Notes: generated by a model not told the origin, from the sequence alone. 61,566 bases of DNA from an uncultured Oscillospiraceae bacterium (GCA_934630495.1 CAKTVW010000009.1:1-61566); one strand, 5' to 3'. Positions 43,236-51,063 are shown, numbered from the stretch's first letter. Numbers and translations are program-made.

Positions 43236-44741
43236 TTAGTTAAACCGGGCCTTGCAGGCCTCGATCGCATGGATCAGCTCCGTCTCGTTGGCCTTCGTCA
43301 GCTCATGGGTGTCGCGAATGCTCTCAAGGATCGCCGGGCGCTGTACCCGAAGGTACTCGAACAGCTCCGCCTCGAACGCCGAAATGCGCCCGACCGGGAC
43401 GGAGGCCAGCAGATCGTTGACGACCGCGTAGATAATGCAGACCTGAAGCTCGGTATCGATCGGCTGATTGCGGTCCTGCTTCAGGATCTCCACGATACGT
43501 TCGCCCTGTGCCAGACGTGCCTTGGTATCGGCGTCCAGATCGGAGCCGAACTGCGCGAAGGACTGCAGCTCGCGGTACTGAGAATACATCAGCTTCAGGG
43601 AACCGGCGACCTTTTTCATCGCCTTGATCTGTGCGCTGCCGCCGACACGCGACACCGAGATGCCCGGGTTGATGGCCGGGCGGACGCCGGAATGGAACAG
43701 CTCCGATTCCAGATAGATCTGGCCGTCGGTAATGGAAATGACATTGGTCGGGATATAGGCGGAGACGTCGCCCGCCTGCGTCTCGATGATCGGGAGCGCG
43801 GTCAGGGAGCCGCCGCCGTATTCCGGGGCGATCCGCGCCGCACGCTCGAGCAGACGCGAATGCAGATAGAAGACGTCGCCGGGATAGGCCTCGCGTCCGG
43901 GCGGCCTGCGGATCAGCAGCGACAGCGCGCGGTAGGCCACCGCATGCTTGGAAAGATCGTCGTAAACGATCAGCGCGTCCTTGCCCTGATCCATAAAGTA
44001 TTCGGCCATCGTGCAGCCGGAATAGGGCGCGATATATTGCAGCGGCGCAAGCTCGGAGGCCGTCGCGGCCACGACGATGGTGTAATCCATCGCGCCGTTC
44101 TTTTCCAGCGTGTCGACGATCTGCACGACCGTGGAGCGCTTCTGGCCGATCGCGACATAGACGCACGTCACGCCCTTGCCCTTTTGATTGATAATGGTGT
44201 CCAGCGCAATGACGGTCTTGCCCGTCTGACGGTCGCCGATGATCAGCTCACGCTGACCGCGGCCGATCGGGATCATGGAATCAATCGCCTTGATGCCCGT
44301 TTCCAGCGGGACGGAGACAGACTTTCTCTGAATGATGCCCGCTGCCTCGCGCTCGATGGGCCGAGTCTCCTTCGCGGCGATCGGACCTTTCCCGTCGATC
44401 GGCTGGCCGAGCGCGTCGACCACGCGGCCGACCAGCGCCTCGCCCACGGGGACGGAAACGACCTGACCGGTGCGGCGGACGAGGCTGCCCTCGCTGATGC
44501 CGACGTCCGTGCCCAGCATGACGACGCTGACGAGGTTCTCCTCCAGATTCAGCGCCATGCCGAAGGATTCGTTTTCAAATCGCAGCAGCTCGTTTGCCTT
44601 GCATTTTTCAAGTCCGTGCACCTTGGCAATGCCGTCGCCGACCTGAATGACATAGCCGATCTCATCCTGCCGTGTCTGCGAGCCGTAGCTGCGGATCTGG
44701 TCTTTGATTATCTTACTGATATCGTCAATTTTCAGATTCAC
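43236..44741 (-). CDS. atpA: F1F0 ATP synthase alpha subunit
   Basis: The 501-residue protein has GYVIQVGDGIAKVHGLEKC, Walker A GDRQTGKTVIALDTI, and ALSLLIRRPPGREAYPGDVFYLHSRLLERAA. It forms the hexamer with beta and binds non-catalytic nucleotides. It is separated from atpH by 177 bases without a gene, an unusually large gap for this operon. Confidence 0.98.
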   Translation of the reverse strand: MNLKIDDISKIIKDQIRSYGSQTRQDEIGYVIQVGDGIAKVHGLEKCKANELLRFENESFGMALNLEENLVSVVMLGTDVGISEGSLVRRTGQVVSVPVGEALVGRVVDALGQPIDGKGPIAAKETRPIEREAAGIIQRKSVSVPLETGIKAIDSMIPIGRGQRELIIGDRQTGKTVIALDTIINQKGKGVTCVYVAIGQKRSTVVQIVDTLEKNGAMDYTIVVAATASELAPLQYIAPYSGCTMAEYFMDQGKDALIVYDDLSKHAVAYRALSLLIRRPPGREAYPGDVFYLHSRLLERAARIAPEYGGGSLTALPIIETQAGDVSAYIPTNVISITDGQIYLESELFHSGVRPAINPGISVSRVGGSAQIKAMKKVAGSLKLMYSQYRELQSFAQFGSDLDADTKARLAQGERIVEILKQDRNQPIDTELQVCIIYAVVNDLLASVPVGRISAFEAELFEYLRVQRPAILESIRDTHELTKANETELIHAIEACKARFN

Positions 44742-44918
44742 GGTTTCACCAACCTTTTATCGGTTTCTTTCAAAGACGCGGAGCCGTCCGCATCCATGCG
44801 CGGGAGAATGCCGCGCCGAAGCGGAGACGCACAGCGTCTGTTTTTTACGGTATGGAAGCCCCATCGTGCGCCGATGCGGCGGCAAAACGGCCGCGCAGAC
44901 GGGCGAAGCGGTCCTTTC

Positions 44919-45452
44919 CTATACGACGGTCTCGCGCAGGGAGCGCCGAAGCTGCTCCAATCTGCCGCGGATGCTGTCCTCGAGCTGTACGCCGCCGTAA
45001 CGCAGCATAATGCCGCCGAGAAGCTGCGGATCGACGCGGTTTTCCAGCAGCACGTTCTTCCCTGTCAGGCCGCTCAGCTTTTCGCGCAGAGCGCCGCACT
45101 GCGCCTCGGACATCGGCTGTGCGGTGATCGCGGTCGCGCGGAGGATGCCGTGCGCCTCGTCGTAGCAGCGGTCAAATGCGTCCGCGCAGGCCTGAAAGCT
45201 GTACAGCTCCCGCTTCTGGCACAGAATGCTCAGGAAATTCAGGAGCATCGCGTCCGCGCCCGCAAATGCCTGCCGCAGAAGTCCGATCTTAACGTCGGAG
45301 GCGACGGCGGGCGTATCGAGCAGCGTGACATAGGACGGCTCGCGCGCAAGCGCCTGCCGAACCGTTTCCAGCTCCTCGCGCACCTGCTCCTGCGTGCCGT
45401 TCTCGGTCGACAGCTCATACAGCGCCTTGCCGTAATTTGCAGTATCAATCAT
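44919..45452 (-). CDS. atpH: F1F0 ATP synthase delta subunit
   Basis: The 177-residue protein starts MIDTANYGKALYELSTENG and ends with the conserved VLLENRVDPQLLGGIMLRYGGVQLEDSIRGRLEQL. It joins F1 to the peripheral stalk. It overlaps atpF by eight bases. The product is close to the usual length. Confidence 0.95.
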   Translation of the reverse strand: MIDTANYGKALYELSTENGTQEQVREELETVRQALAREPSYVTLLDTPAVASDVKIGLLRQAFAGADAMLLNFLSILCQKRELYSFQACADAFDRCYDEAHGILRATAITAQPMSEAQCGALREKLSGLTGKNVLLENRVDPQLLGGIMLRYGGVQLEDSIRGRLEQLRRSLRETVV

Positions 45453-45963
45453 GCTTTTCTCCCAGCCTCTCGATAAAGGAATCGATCAGCTCAGACTGCT
45501 CCTCGCGCTTGATATTGCGGGCAAGCACCGCCGAAGCAATGTCCACCGCCATAACGGATACGTCGTCTTTGATCTCGTTCATGGCGCGTTTTTTCTCCAT
45601 TTCGATTTGCTCGTCGGCGCGGCGAAGCGTCTGCGCCGCCTGATCGCGGGCTTCCTTCAGGATCTGCTCCTGACGAAGCTGCGCTTTCCGGTTGGCAACC
45701 TTCAGGATCTCCTCGCTCTCGGCGTTGGCGGCGGCAAGGCGGGCCTCATACTCCGTCTTGAGCTGCTGCGCGTCCGACTTCGACTGATTCGCGTCGGCAT
45801 AGAGGTCGTCGATCTCCTTCTGACGGCTGTCGATCATGTCCTTGACCGGCTTGAACAGAAGCTTTTTCAGGAACAAATACAGGATCACAAGGTTCGCAAA
45901 CGTAAACAGACAGGTCCAGAAATTGACGCCGACGAAGCTTTCAAATCCGGTTAAAAACTTCAA
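45445..45963 (-). CDS. atpF: F1F0 ATP synthase b subunit
   Basis: The 172-residue protein has one N-terminal membrane helix (FWTCLFTFANLVILYLFLKKLLF) and then a long Ala/Gln/Glu-rich coiled coil that dimerises as the peripheral stalk. It has the conserved KPVKDMIDSRQKEI region just after the membrane. Confidence 0.95.
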   Translation of the reverse strand: MKFLTGFESFVGVNFWTCLFTFANLVILYLFLKKLLFKPVKDMIDSRQKEIDDLYADANQSKSDAQQLKTEYEARLAAANAESEEILKVANRKAQLRQEQILKEARDQAAQTLRRADEQIEMEKKRAMNEIKDDVSVMAVDIASAVLARNIKREEQSELIDSFIERLGEKHD

Positions 45964-46060
45964 GCCTCATTTCTCCTTTCTACAAAAGTGCTCTTGCGGG
46001 ATCGCAGTACGTCGGAATGCCGCGCGGGCGGCCTCCCGGCGCCGACGGTCCGGGGATGCC

Positions 46061-46303
46061 TCAGATCTTGAACACGAAGAGCAGCAGCAGAGAAATAACG
46101 AGGGAGTAGATACCGGTGGATTCCGTGATGGCGCAGCCGAGGATCATGTTGGTACGCAGCGTATCGGAAACCTCGGGCTGACGGGCCATGCCCTCCAGAG
46201 CGCAGCCGACCGCGTGACCTTCACCGACAGCGGGGCCGATCGCGCCGATACCCATGCAGAGCCCCGCGCCGATTGCGATTAAACCTTTTGCCAATGCTTC
46301 CAT
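46061..46303 (-). CDS. atpE: F1F0 ATP synthase c subunit with sodium-type two-carboxylate site
   Basis: The 80-residue protein is a hairpin of two membrane helices joined by the polar loop ARQPE. In helix 2 the ion-binding Glu61 is followed by Ser62, Thr63 and Tyr66 (ITESTGIYSLVIS), the known sodium signature. In helix 1 the position normally held by Gln in Ilyobacter tartaricus is Glu28 (GPAVGEGHAVG). A Glu at both positions matches the two-carboxylate sodium rotor described in Fusobacterium nucleatum. The ring is therefore predicted to use sodium, though proton use cannot be ruled out. Confidence 0.95.
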   Translation of the reverse strand: MEALAKGLIAIGAGLCMGIGAIGPAVGEGHAVGCALEGMARQPEVSDTLRTNMILGCAITESTGIYSLVISLLLLFVFKI

Positions 46304-46466
46304 TTGTGTTTCCTCCTAGTTTTTATAAATATGAGATGGTTTTCAGCGGATCGAGCACCACATTTTTTCATTCCGAGGCGCGAAGCGGCGCGGCGTTTTC
46401 CATCATCGCCGCGGCCTGCCCTGCGGGCCTCGTCATCACACGACGGAGTGCTCGTCCGCCTGTTGC

Positions 46467-47231
46467 TTACGATTTTTGCTCTTCGGGCGGCGGGCAGGCG
46501 GACCCGACATAGACCATGGTGAGCATACAGAACACCAGCGCCTGAATGCAGCCGGAGAAGAGGTCGAAATAGATCGACAGGAAGGCCGGAATGCCCACCT
46601 GGAAAATGGGGATGGTGCTGATGATCCGGTTGGGGATCCAGCCCAGCACCAACGAGCTGAGCGCCGACAGCGCGCCGTAGATCAGCGCGGTCAGCACGCC
46701 GCCTCCGGCGATGTTGCCGAAGTGACGGAAGGACATGGAGATCGGCTGCGCGATCTCGCTGATAATATTCATCGGCGTCATAACGACCACCGGCTCCGTA
46801 AAGCCCTTGAGCCAGCCGAGGAAGCCGTTATGCTTGATCGTATTGTACCACACAAGCCCCGTCGTCATCAGCGCCCAGGTCAGCGTGGTGCTCAGGTCGG
46901 CCGTCGTGCTGCGGAAGATGCCGCCGAACAGGCTGATGAGCGTACCGAACACCGACGAGAGAAACAGCGCGCCGATATAGGGGGTAAACTTGCGGTTGTG
47001 CTCGCCCATCGTGCTGCCGACGAGATCGTCGATCATCATGTAGCCCTTTTCCACCAACACCTGCCGCCGCGTCGGGCGCTTTTGCAGGCCCTTTCCGAGC
47101 CAACGGCCCAGCAGGAGCAGCACCACCATCACGATCAGCGAGGAGAGCACGGTCTGCGTGATGCGCACATCGAACAGACCGAAAAACGAAAATTCGACCA
47201 GTATTCTCGGGCCGTTACCGATCCCATCCAT
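46467..47231 (-). CDS. atpB: F1F0 ATP synthase a subunit
   Basis: The 254-residue membrane protein contains helices with the conserved SMSFRHFGNIAGGGVLTALI (essential Arg in the stator channel) and a C-terminal IPAFLSIYFDLFSGCIQALVFCMLTMVYVG. It forms the ion path beside the c-ring. The gap to atpE is 163 bases. Confidence 0.96.
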   Translation of the reverse strand: MDGIGNGPRILVEFSFFGLFDVRITQTVLSSLIVMVVLLLLGRWLGKGLQKRPTRRQVLVEKGYMMIDDLVGSTMGEHNRKFTPYIGALFLSSVFGTLISLFGGIFRSTTADLSTTLTWALMTTGLVWYNTIKHNGFLGWLKGFTEPVVVMTPMNIISEIAQPISMSFRHFGNIAGGGVLTALIYGALSALSSLVLGWIPNRIISTIPIFQVGIPAFLSIYFDLFSGCIQALVFCMLTMVYVGSACPPPEEQKS

Positions 47232-47695
47232 CAGGACTTAACCTCCTTTTCAGGCCGCTTCAGGTTCGCCGCAAAGAGCGCGATGCGCATAAAGCACAGC
47301 GGCAGCAGCGTAGCCAGCGGATCAACGTATCCGGACGCCAGCGCCGCGACCAAAACGGCCAGCAGCACGACCATCCGCAGAATATAATTGCCGCGCGCGG
47401 CAAGCTGTCCCTTTGCGGAGCTTTCCGCACGCTCCGCGCGGAGCAGCGAGAGCGTCATCACCGTAAAATTCAGCAGCTCGGCAGCCGTTCCCAGCAGCGC
47501 GCCGAGCAGGACCTTCTGCGACCAGCGCCCGATCAGCGCATAGACCAGCAGCATCACGCCGCTGAGCGCGATCTCCGCAAGAAAAACGGGCAGGAAGCTC
47601 TTCAGCGTTTTCCCGGCCGAGGGTCCTTTGGGCGATATCGGCGCGGGGGCCGGAGCCTCTGCAGACTGCGGCTCGTTTGTTTTATTTTCGTCCAT
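47231..47695 (-). CDS. Small membrane protein of the ATP synthase operon (AtpI/subunit I-like)
   Basis: The ATG at 47695 is better spaced from GGAGGAG than the GTG nine bases upstream. The 154-residue product has a Pro/Ala-rich head and about four membrane helices (LPVFLAEIALSGVMLLVYALIG, VLLGALLGTAAELLNFTVM, ILRMVVLLAVLVAALASGY, LATLLPLCFMRIALF). Position directly before atpB and this topology suit ATP synthase subunit I, an assembly helper for the c-ring; sequence similarity is weak. Confidence 0.7.
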   Translation of the reverse strand: MDENKTNEPQSAEAPAPAPISPKGPSAGKTLKSFLPVFLAEIALSGVMLLVYALIGRWSQKVLLGALLGTAAELLNFTVMTLSLLRAERAESSAKGQLAARGNYILRMVVLLAVLVAALASGYVDPLATLLPLCFMRIALFAANLKRPEKEVKS

Positions 47696-47945
47696 GCTTG
47701 TCACTCTCCTCCCCTTCGGTCGGGTCGACGTGCTTCATCGTTTTGACGATATAATAGAACATGCTGTAAAGGCCGAGCAAGACGCCCAGCACGATCGCTA
47801 AGACCATCGCCCAGCTTCCCACGCCGCAGCGCTCCGTCAGCAGCCAGCCGCCGAGGATCATCGCGCCGGCGGGGACCAGCATGGAAAAGGCCGCCTGAAA
47901 TACATAGTTCAGCGCATACACTGCGCGAAAGACTTTTTTCGGCAC
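47682..47945 (-). CDS. atpZ: AtpZ/AtpI-like accessory protein
   Basis: A GTG at 47945 behind GGGAGCGG gives 87 residues with two helices (YVFQAAFSMLVPAGAMILGGWLL and VLAIVLGVLLGLYSMFYYIV). This is the form of AtpZ, which with subunit I heads many bacterial atp operons and has been linked to magnesium or calcium uptake and rotor assembly. It is the first gene of the operon; its end overlaps the next gene. Confidence 0.75.
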   Translation of the reverse strand: MPKKVFRAVYALNYVFQAAFSMLVPAGAMILGGWLLTERCGVGSWAMVLAIVLGVLLGLYSMFYYIVKTMKHVDPTEGEESDKHGRK

Positions 47946-47996
47946 GAAATTCCGCTCCCTTTTTGAAAAACCAAATCTCCCACTTATACTATAATT

Positions 47997-48025
47997 ATTA
48001 TATCTGACCGTCTCCGAAAACGCAA
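47997..48025 (-). promoter_or_regulatory. Predicted promoter of the atp operon
   Basis: On the minus strand, TTGCGT and TATAAT are separated by 17 bases, about 50 bases before atpZ. A second TATA-like block (TATAGTATAA) lies a little downstream. Confidence 0.6.
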
Positions 48026-48162
48026 GATAAACTTCACTCGGCAGGAATATTTTTCTTCCGGCCGTCCGTTTCGCCGACGGTCCAAGGATAAGGCATCCGC
48101 GCACCGTTTTCAATGGACATTTCGGCGCAAATGATGAAATTTTGGGAATTTACCGCATTGTG

Positions 48163-48191
48163 TTGACTTTCCCCGGCCGGACGGATATAAT
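48163..48191 (+). promoter_or_regulatory. Promoter of the metY-metA operon
   Basis: TTGACT and TATAAT are separated by 17 bases, giving a predicted start near 48198 and a leader of about 235 bases before metY. Confidence 0.8.
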
Positions 48192-48200
48192 ATGCTTAAC

Positions 48201-48269
48201 TTAGGAGTCCCTGATGAGATCCGCGAGGATCGGCGAAAAAGATTTGCTTTATCTCAGGGGTTTACTCAA
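48201..48269. mobile_element. Internally deleted family B element in the metY leader
   Basis: Its end TTAGGAGTCCCTGATGAGAT resembles the family B terminus TTAGGGAAGCTCTGATTAAA, read from the copy at 34373-34540. The inner GGATCGGCGAAAAA is identical to a stretch in the copy at 8141-8309. The other end (ATCTCAGGGG) pairs with CCCTGA...GAT. The result is a 69-bp hairpin at the very 5' end of the transcript. It may stabilise the RNA. Confidence 0.55.
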
Positions 48270-48276
48270 CAACGAA

Positions 48277-48416
48277 GGGGTGTGATCGGCGTGACGCAAA
48301 CGGTACTTTTCTGCCGCTGCGCCATTGTTATGCCGATTTACGCCCCTGTTTGAATGTCGCGGAAATTTTCGACATTTTGCAAGGGGCAGCTTCGGCATGC
48401 CCCTTTTTATTTTTTA
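48277..48416 (+). promoter_or_regulatory. Transcription attenuator before metY
   Basis: Three helices exclude one another. Helix 1 pairs 48277-48290 (GGGGTGTGATCGGC) with 48332-48346. Helix 2, the antiterminator, pairs 48342-48347 with 48382-48387 and 48354-48359 with 48370-48375. Helix 3 is a terminator (AGGGGCAGC-TTCG-GC-A-TGCCCCT, 48382-48404) followed by a T-run. Helix 1 takes the strand needed for helix 2, and helix 2 takes the strand needed for the terminator. I see no T-box sequence and no S-box core. A short open frame threads through it. Confidence 0.8.
48291..48353 (+). CDS. Putative leader peptide with two Cys codons and one Met codon
   Basis: A GTG ten bases after AAGGGG opens a 20-codon frame ending ...FCRCAIVMPIYAPV and TGA. 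The Cys codons are at 48312 and 48318 and the Met codon at 48330. The stop codon (48351-48353) lies in the 5' half of the antiterminator region, so a ribosome that finishes would block the antiterminator and favour termination. A ribosome halted at Cys would leave it free. An alternative in-frame GTG is at 48282. The frame is short and could be chance, so expression is unproven. Confidence 0.5.
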   Translation: MTQTVLFCRCAIVMPIYAPV

Positions 48417-48433
48417 CGATTGGAGTCCAGTTT

Positions 48434-49723
48434 ATGAAAGAGAATTTGCATCCCGAAACTTTGTGCATTCAGGCCGGTTATTCTCCGAAAAACGGCGAGC
48501 CGCGCCAGCTCCCGATCATTCAGAGCACAACCTTCCGCTACGAGACGGCCGAGCAGATGGCAAAGCTGTTCGATCTCGAAGAAAGCGGTTATTTCTATTC
48601 CCGTCTGAGCAATCCCACCTGCGACGCCGTCGCCGCCAAGATCGCCGCACTCGAGGGCGGCACCGCCGCCATGCTGACCGGCTCGGGTCAGGCGGCCGTA
48701 TTCCTCGCCGTGTTCAATCTCGTCGGCTGCGGCGACCATATCGTCTCCTCCTCCGCCGTCTACGGCGGCAGCTACAATCTCTTCGCCGTCACCATGAAGC
48801 GCATGGGCGTTGAATGCACCTTCGTCGACCCCGATTGCTCCGACGAGGAGCTGAACGCCGCCTTCCGTCCCAATACCAAGCTGGTCTACGGCGAAACGAT
48901 CGCCAATCCCGCGCTGGTCGTGCTGGACATCGAGCGCTTTGCCGACGCCGCCCATGCGCACGGCGTCCCGCTGGTCGTCGACAACACCTTTGCCACGCCC
49001 GTCAACTGCCGTCCCTTTGAATGGGGCGCGGACATCGTCGTCCACTCTACGACAAAATACATGGACGGCCATGCGGCGGCGCTCGGCGGCTGCATCGTCG
49101 ACAGCGGTAACTTCAACTGGGCGGCGCATCCGGAAAAATTCCCCGGGCTCTGCACCCCGGACGAGAGCTATCACGGCGTGACCTATACCGAACGCTTCGG
49201 GCAGGCGGGCGCTTATATCACCAAGGCGACCGCGCAGCTCATGCGCGACCTCGGCACGGTGCAGTCCCCGCAGAACGCCTTTATCACCAATCTCGGGCTG
49301 GAGAGCCTGCCGATGCGCATGAAGCAGCACTGTGAGACGGCGCAGAAGGTCGCAGAGTTTTTGCAGAAGCATGAAAAGGTCGCATGGGTCAAGTACTGCG
49401 GTCTTCCCGGCGACAAATACTACGAACGCGCGAAAAAGTACCTGCCGAACGGCTCGTGCGGCGTCGTTTCCTTCGGCGTCCGGGGCGGGCGCGAAGCAGC
49501 AGCCGCCTTTATGAGCAGGCTTAAGCTCTGCGCGCTGGAAACGCATGTCGCCGATGCCCGCACCTGCTGCCTGCACCCCGCCGGGACGACCCACCGTCAG
49601 ATGAACGACGCCGAGCTGGAGGCCGCCGGGGTATCGGCCGATCTTGTCCGCCTGAGCTGCGGACTGGAAAACGCCGACGATCTGATCGCCGATCTGGCGC
49701 AGGCGCTCGACTCCCTGCACTAA
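48434..49723 (+). CDS. metY: O-acetylhomoserine sulfhydrylase
   Basis: I chose the ATG at 48434, after the terminator and TTGGAGTCC; the frame extends upstream but runs through the terminator. The 429-residue PLP enzyme has the family length and marks: GGTAAMLTGSGQAAVFLAVFNL, VYGGSYNLFAVTMKRMGVE, VVDNTFATPVNCRPFEWGADIVVHSTTKYMDGH (PLP lysine near 206) and a long HPAGTTHRQM segment. It makes homocysteine from O-acetylhomoserine and sulfide (or methionine from methanethiol). metA, which makes the substrate, follows 21 bases later. Confidence 0.93.
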   Translation: MKENLHPETLCIQAGYSPKNGEPRQLPIIQSTTFRYETAEQMAKLFDLEESGYFYSRLSNPTCDAVAAKIAALEGGTAAMLTGSGQAAVFLAVFNLVGCGDHIVSSSAVYGGSYNLFAVTMKRMGVECTFVDPDCSDEELNAAFRPNTKLVYGETIANPALVVLDIERFADAAHAHGVPLVVDNTFATPVNCRPFEWGADIVVHSTTKYMDGHAAALGGCIVDSGNFNWAAHPEKFPGLCTPDESYHGVTYTERFGQAGAYITKATAQLMRDLGTVQSPQNAFITNLGLESLPMRMKQHCETAQKVAEFLQKHEKVAWVKYCGLPGDKYYERAKKYLPNGSCGVVSFGVRGGREAAAAFMSRLKLCALETHVADARTCCLHPAGTTHRQMNDAELEAAGVSADLVRLSCGLENADDLIADLAQALDSLH

Positions 49724-49744
49724 GGCGAAGGGAGTGGCCGAACG

Positions 49745-50656
49745 ATGCCGATCAAGATCCCGAACGACCTCCCCGCCGCCGCCACGCTGCAAAGCGAAAA
49801 TATCTTCGTCATGCCCGAGACCCGCGCGGTCTCGCAGGATATCCGCCCGCTTGAAATTCTGATCCTCAACCTCATGCCCACCAAGATCGACACCGAAACG
49901 CAGCTTTCCCGTCTTCTGGGCAACACCCCGCTTCAGGTGCATCTGGAATTTCTGCACACCCGTTCCCATGTCGCCACCCATGTTTCCAAAGAACACCTGT
50001 TCACCTTTTATAAGACCTTCGACGAGGTCCGTGACCGCCGCTTCGACGGCATGGTCATTACCGGCGCGCCCGTGGAACAGATGCCGTTTGAAGAAGTCGA
50101 ATACTGGCAGGAGCTTTGCGGCATTATGGAATGGAGCAAGACCCATGTCCACAGCACGCTGCATATCTGCTGGGGTGCGCAGGCGGGACTGTATTATCAC
50201 TACGGCATTCCGAAATACGCGCTCCCGGAAAAGCTCTTCGGCGTGTTTGCGCATCGGGTGGAATACAAAAATCCGATCCTGCTTCGCGGCTTCGACGATA
50301 CCTTTATGGCCCCCCATTCGCGCCATACGACCGTCCGCCGCGAGGATGTGGAGTCCGTTCCGGAGCTGAAGATCGCCGCCGCGTCCGACGAGGCCGGGCT
50401 GTACGCCCTCTTCACGGCCGGCGGGCGGCAGGTATTCCTGACCGGGCACCCGGAGTATGACGGCGATACGCTCAGGCGCGAGTATGAGCGCGACAAGGCG
50501 CTCGGTCTTCCGATCGCCGTCCCCAAGAATTACTTCCCGAACGACGACGACACGAAGCCGCCGCTCGTCATATGGCGCAGCCACGCAAACCTTCTATTCT
50601 CCAACTGGCTGAACTATTTTGTCTATCAGACGACGCCCTACGATTTCGCGAAATAG
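49745..50656 (+). CDS. metA: Homoserine O-acetyltransferase (MetA type)
   Basis: The 303-residue protein has the MetA marks LNLMPTKIDTETQLSRLLGNTP, TGAPVEQMPFEEVEYW, HICWGAQAGLYYHYGI (catalytic Cys near 142) and VFLTGHPEYD. The Glu at position 111 (PVE) is the residue known to favour acetyl-CoA over succinyl-CoA. This fits with metY, which uses acetylhomoserine. The last codons lie inside a short tandem repeat that continues past the stop. Confidence 0.93.
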   Translation: MPIKIPNDLPAAATLQSENIFVMPETRAVSQDIRPLEILILNLMPTKIDTETQLSRLLGNTPLQVHLEFLHTRSHVATHVSKEHLFTFYKTFDEVRDRRFDGMVITGAPVEQMPFEEVEYWQELCGIMEWSKTHVHSTLHICWGAQAGLYYHYGIPKYALPEKLFGVFAHRVEYKNPILLRGFDDTFMAPHSRHTTVRREDVESVPELKIAAASDEAGLYALFTAGGRQVFLTGHPEYDGDTLRREYERDKALGLPIAVPKNYFPNDDDTKPPLVIWRSHANLLFSNWLNYFVYQTTPYDFAK

Positions 50657-50725
50657 GCAAAACGATTTTGCGAAATAGATAAAACGATCTTGCAGAACAG
50701 GAAAAACGGTTTTGCGAATAGACAA
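50640..50725. repeat. Tandem repeat of about 21-22 bp across the metA 3' end
   Basis: Four units of the type AACGATTTTGCGAAATAGA(T/C)AA occur in a row. The first overlaps the final codons and stop of metA (YDFAK), and the others lie between the stop and the terminator. It appears to be a local expansion that copied the gene end. Confidence 0.75.
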
Positions 50726-50727
50726 AG

Positions 50728-50756
50728 AGGCGCTCCTGCTTGCCGCAGGAGCGCCT
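50728..50756 (+). terminator. Intrinsic terminator of metY-metA, copy adjoining an element
   Basis: The stem AGGCGCTCCTGC/GCAGGAGCGCCT has a five-base loop. Its T-run has been moved away: the same 29-bp hairpin is repeated at 51011-51039 followed by TTTT, and a family A element lies between the two copies. The second copy would also end transcripts read from the left. Confidence 0.85.
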
Positions 50757-51010
50757 CAGCGTGTCGAAAAACCCTTTTCGGCACGCTGGCAGACTGCTAA
50801 AAAGTTCGGAAGACAAGCAACTCACGCCCGTCGGCGTACATAGGTACGGTAGGGCGTGAGTTGCGCAGTAAGTCAAAATTCTTGCGGAGCAAGCGAATTT
50901 TCACATTATAAAGTTTGGAATATCCCGTTTTTTTGAATCAAAACTTAGATAGTGAAAATCTTTTAAAATGTTAGCCAATTTTGACGATTACGGACTTTTT
51001 TGACAGTCTG
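50757..51010. mobile_element. Small non-coding insertion element (family A), copy 2
   Basis: The 254-bp insert lies between two identical 29-bp terminator hairpins (50728-50756, 51011-51039), which are its target duplication. The ends match the copy at 3013: the left hairpin CAGCGTG...CACGCTG followed by CAGACTGCTAAAAAGT, and the right end ACTTTTTTGACAGTCTG as the inverse. The interior ACATTATAAAGTTTGGAATA is identical in both. It has no coding capacity. Confidence 0.88.
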
Positions 51011-51063
51011 AGGCGCTCCTGCTTGCCGCAGGAGCGCCTTTTCTGTCAAATCAGGAAATTCTG

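Noticed and set aside
42303..45476. Open frame of over 1000 codons on the plus strand across the atp genes
   Set aside because: It is antisense to atpG, atpA and atpH, lacks a ribosome binding site, and its composition (Arg, His and Gln rich) is that of a GC-rich shadow frame.
48211..48245. CTGATGAG ... CGAAA in the metY leader, resembling a hammerhead ribozyme core
   Set aside because: Extra bases stand between stem II and GAAA, no clear cleavage triplet with a proper stem I is present, and the segment is better explained as a family B element remnant.
48198..48420. S-box (SAM-I) riboswitch or T-box before metY
   Set aside because: The S-box core sequences and the T-box AGGGTGG-type sequence with a specifier loop are not found.
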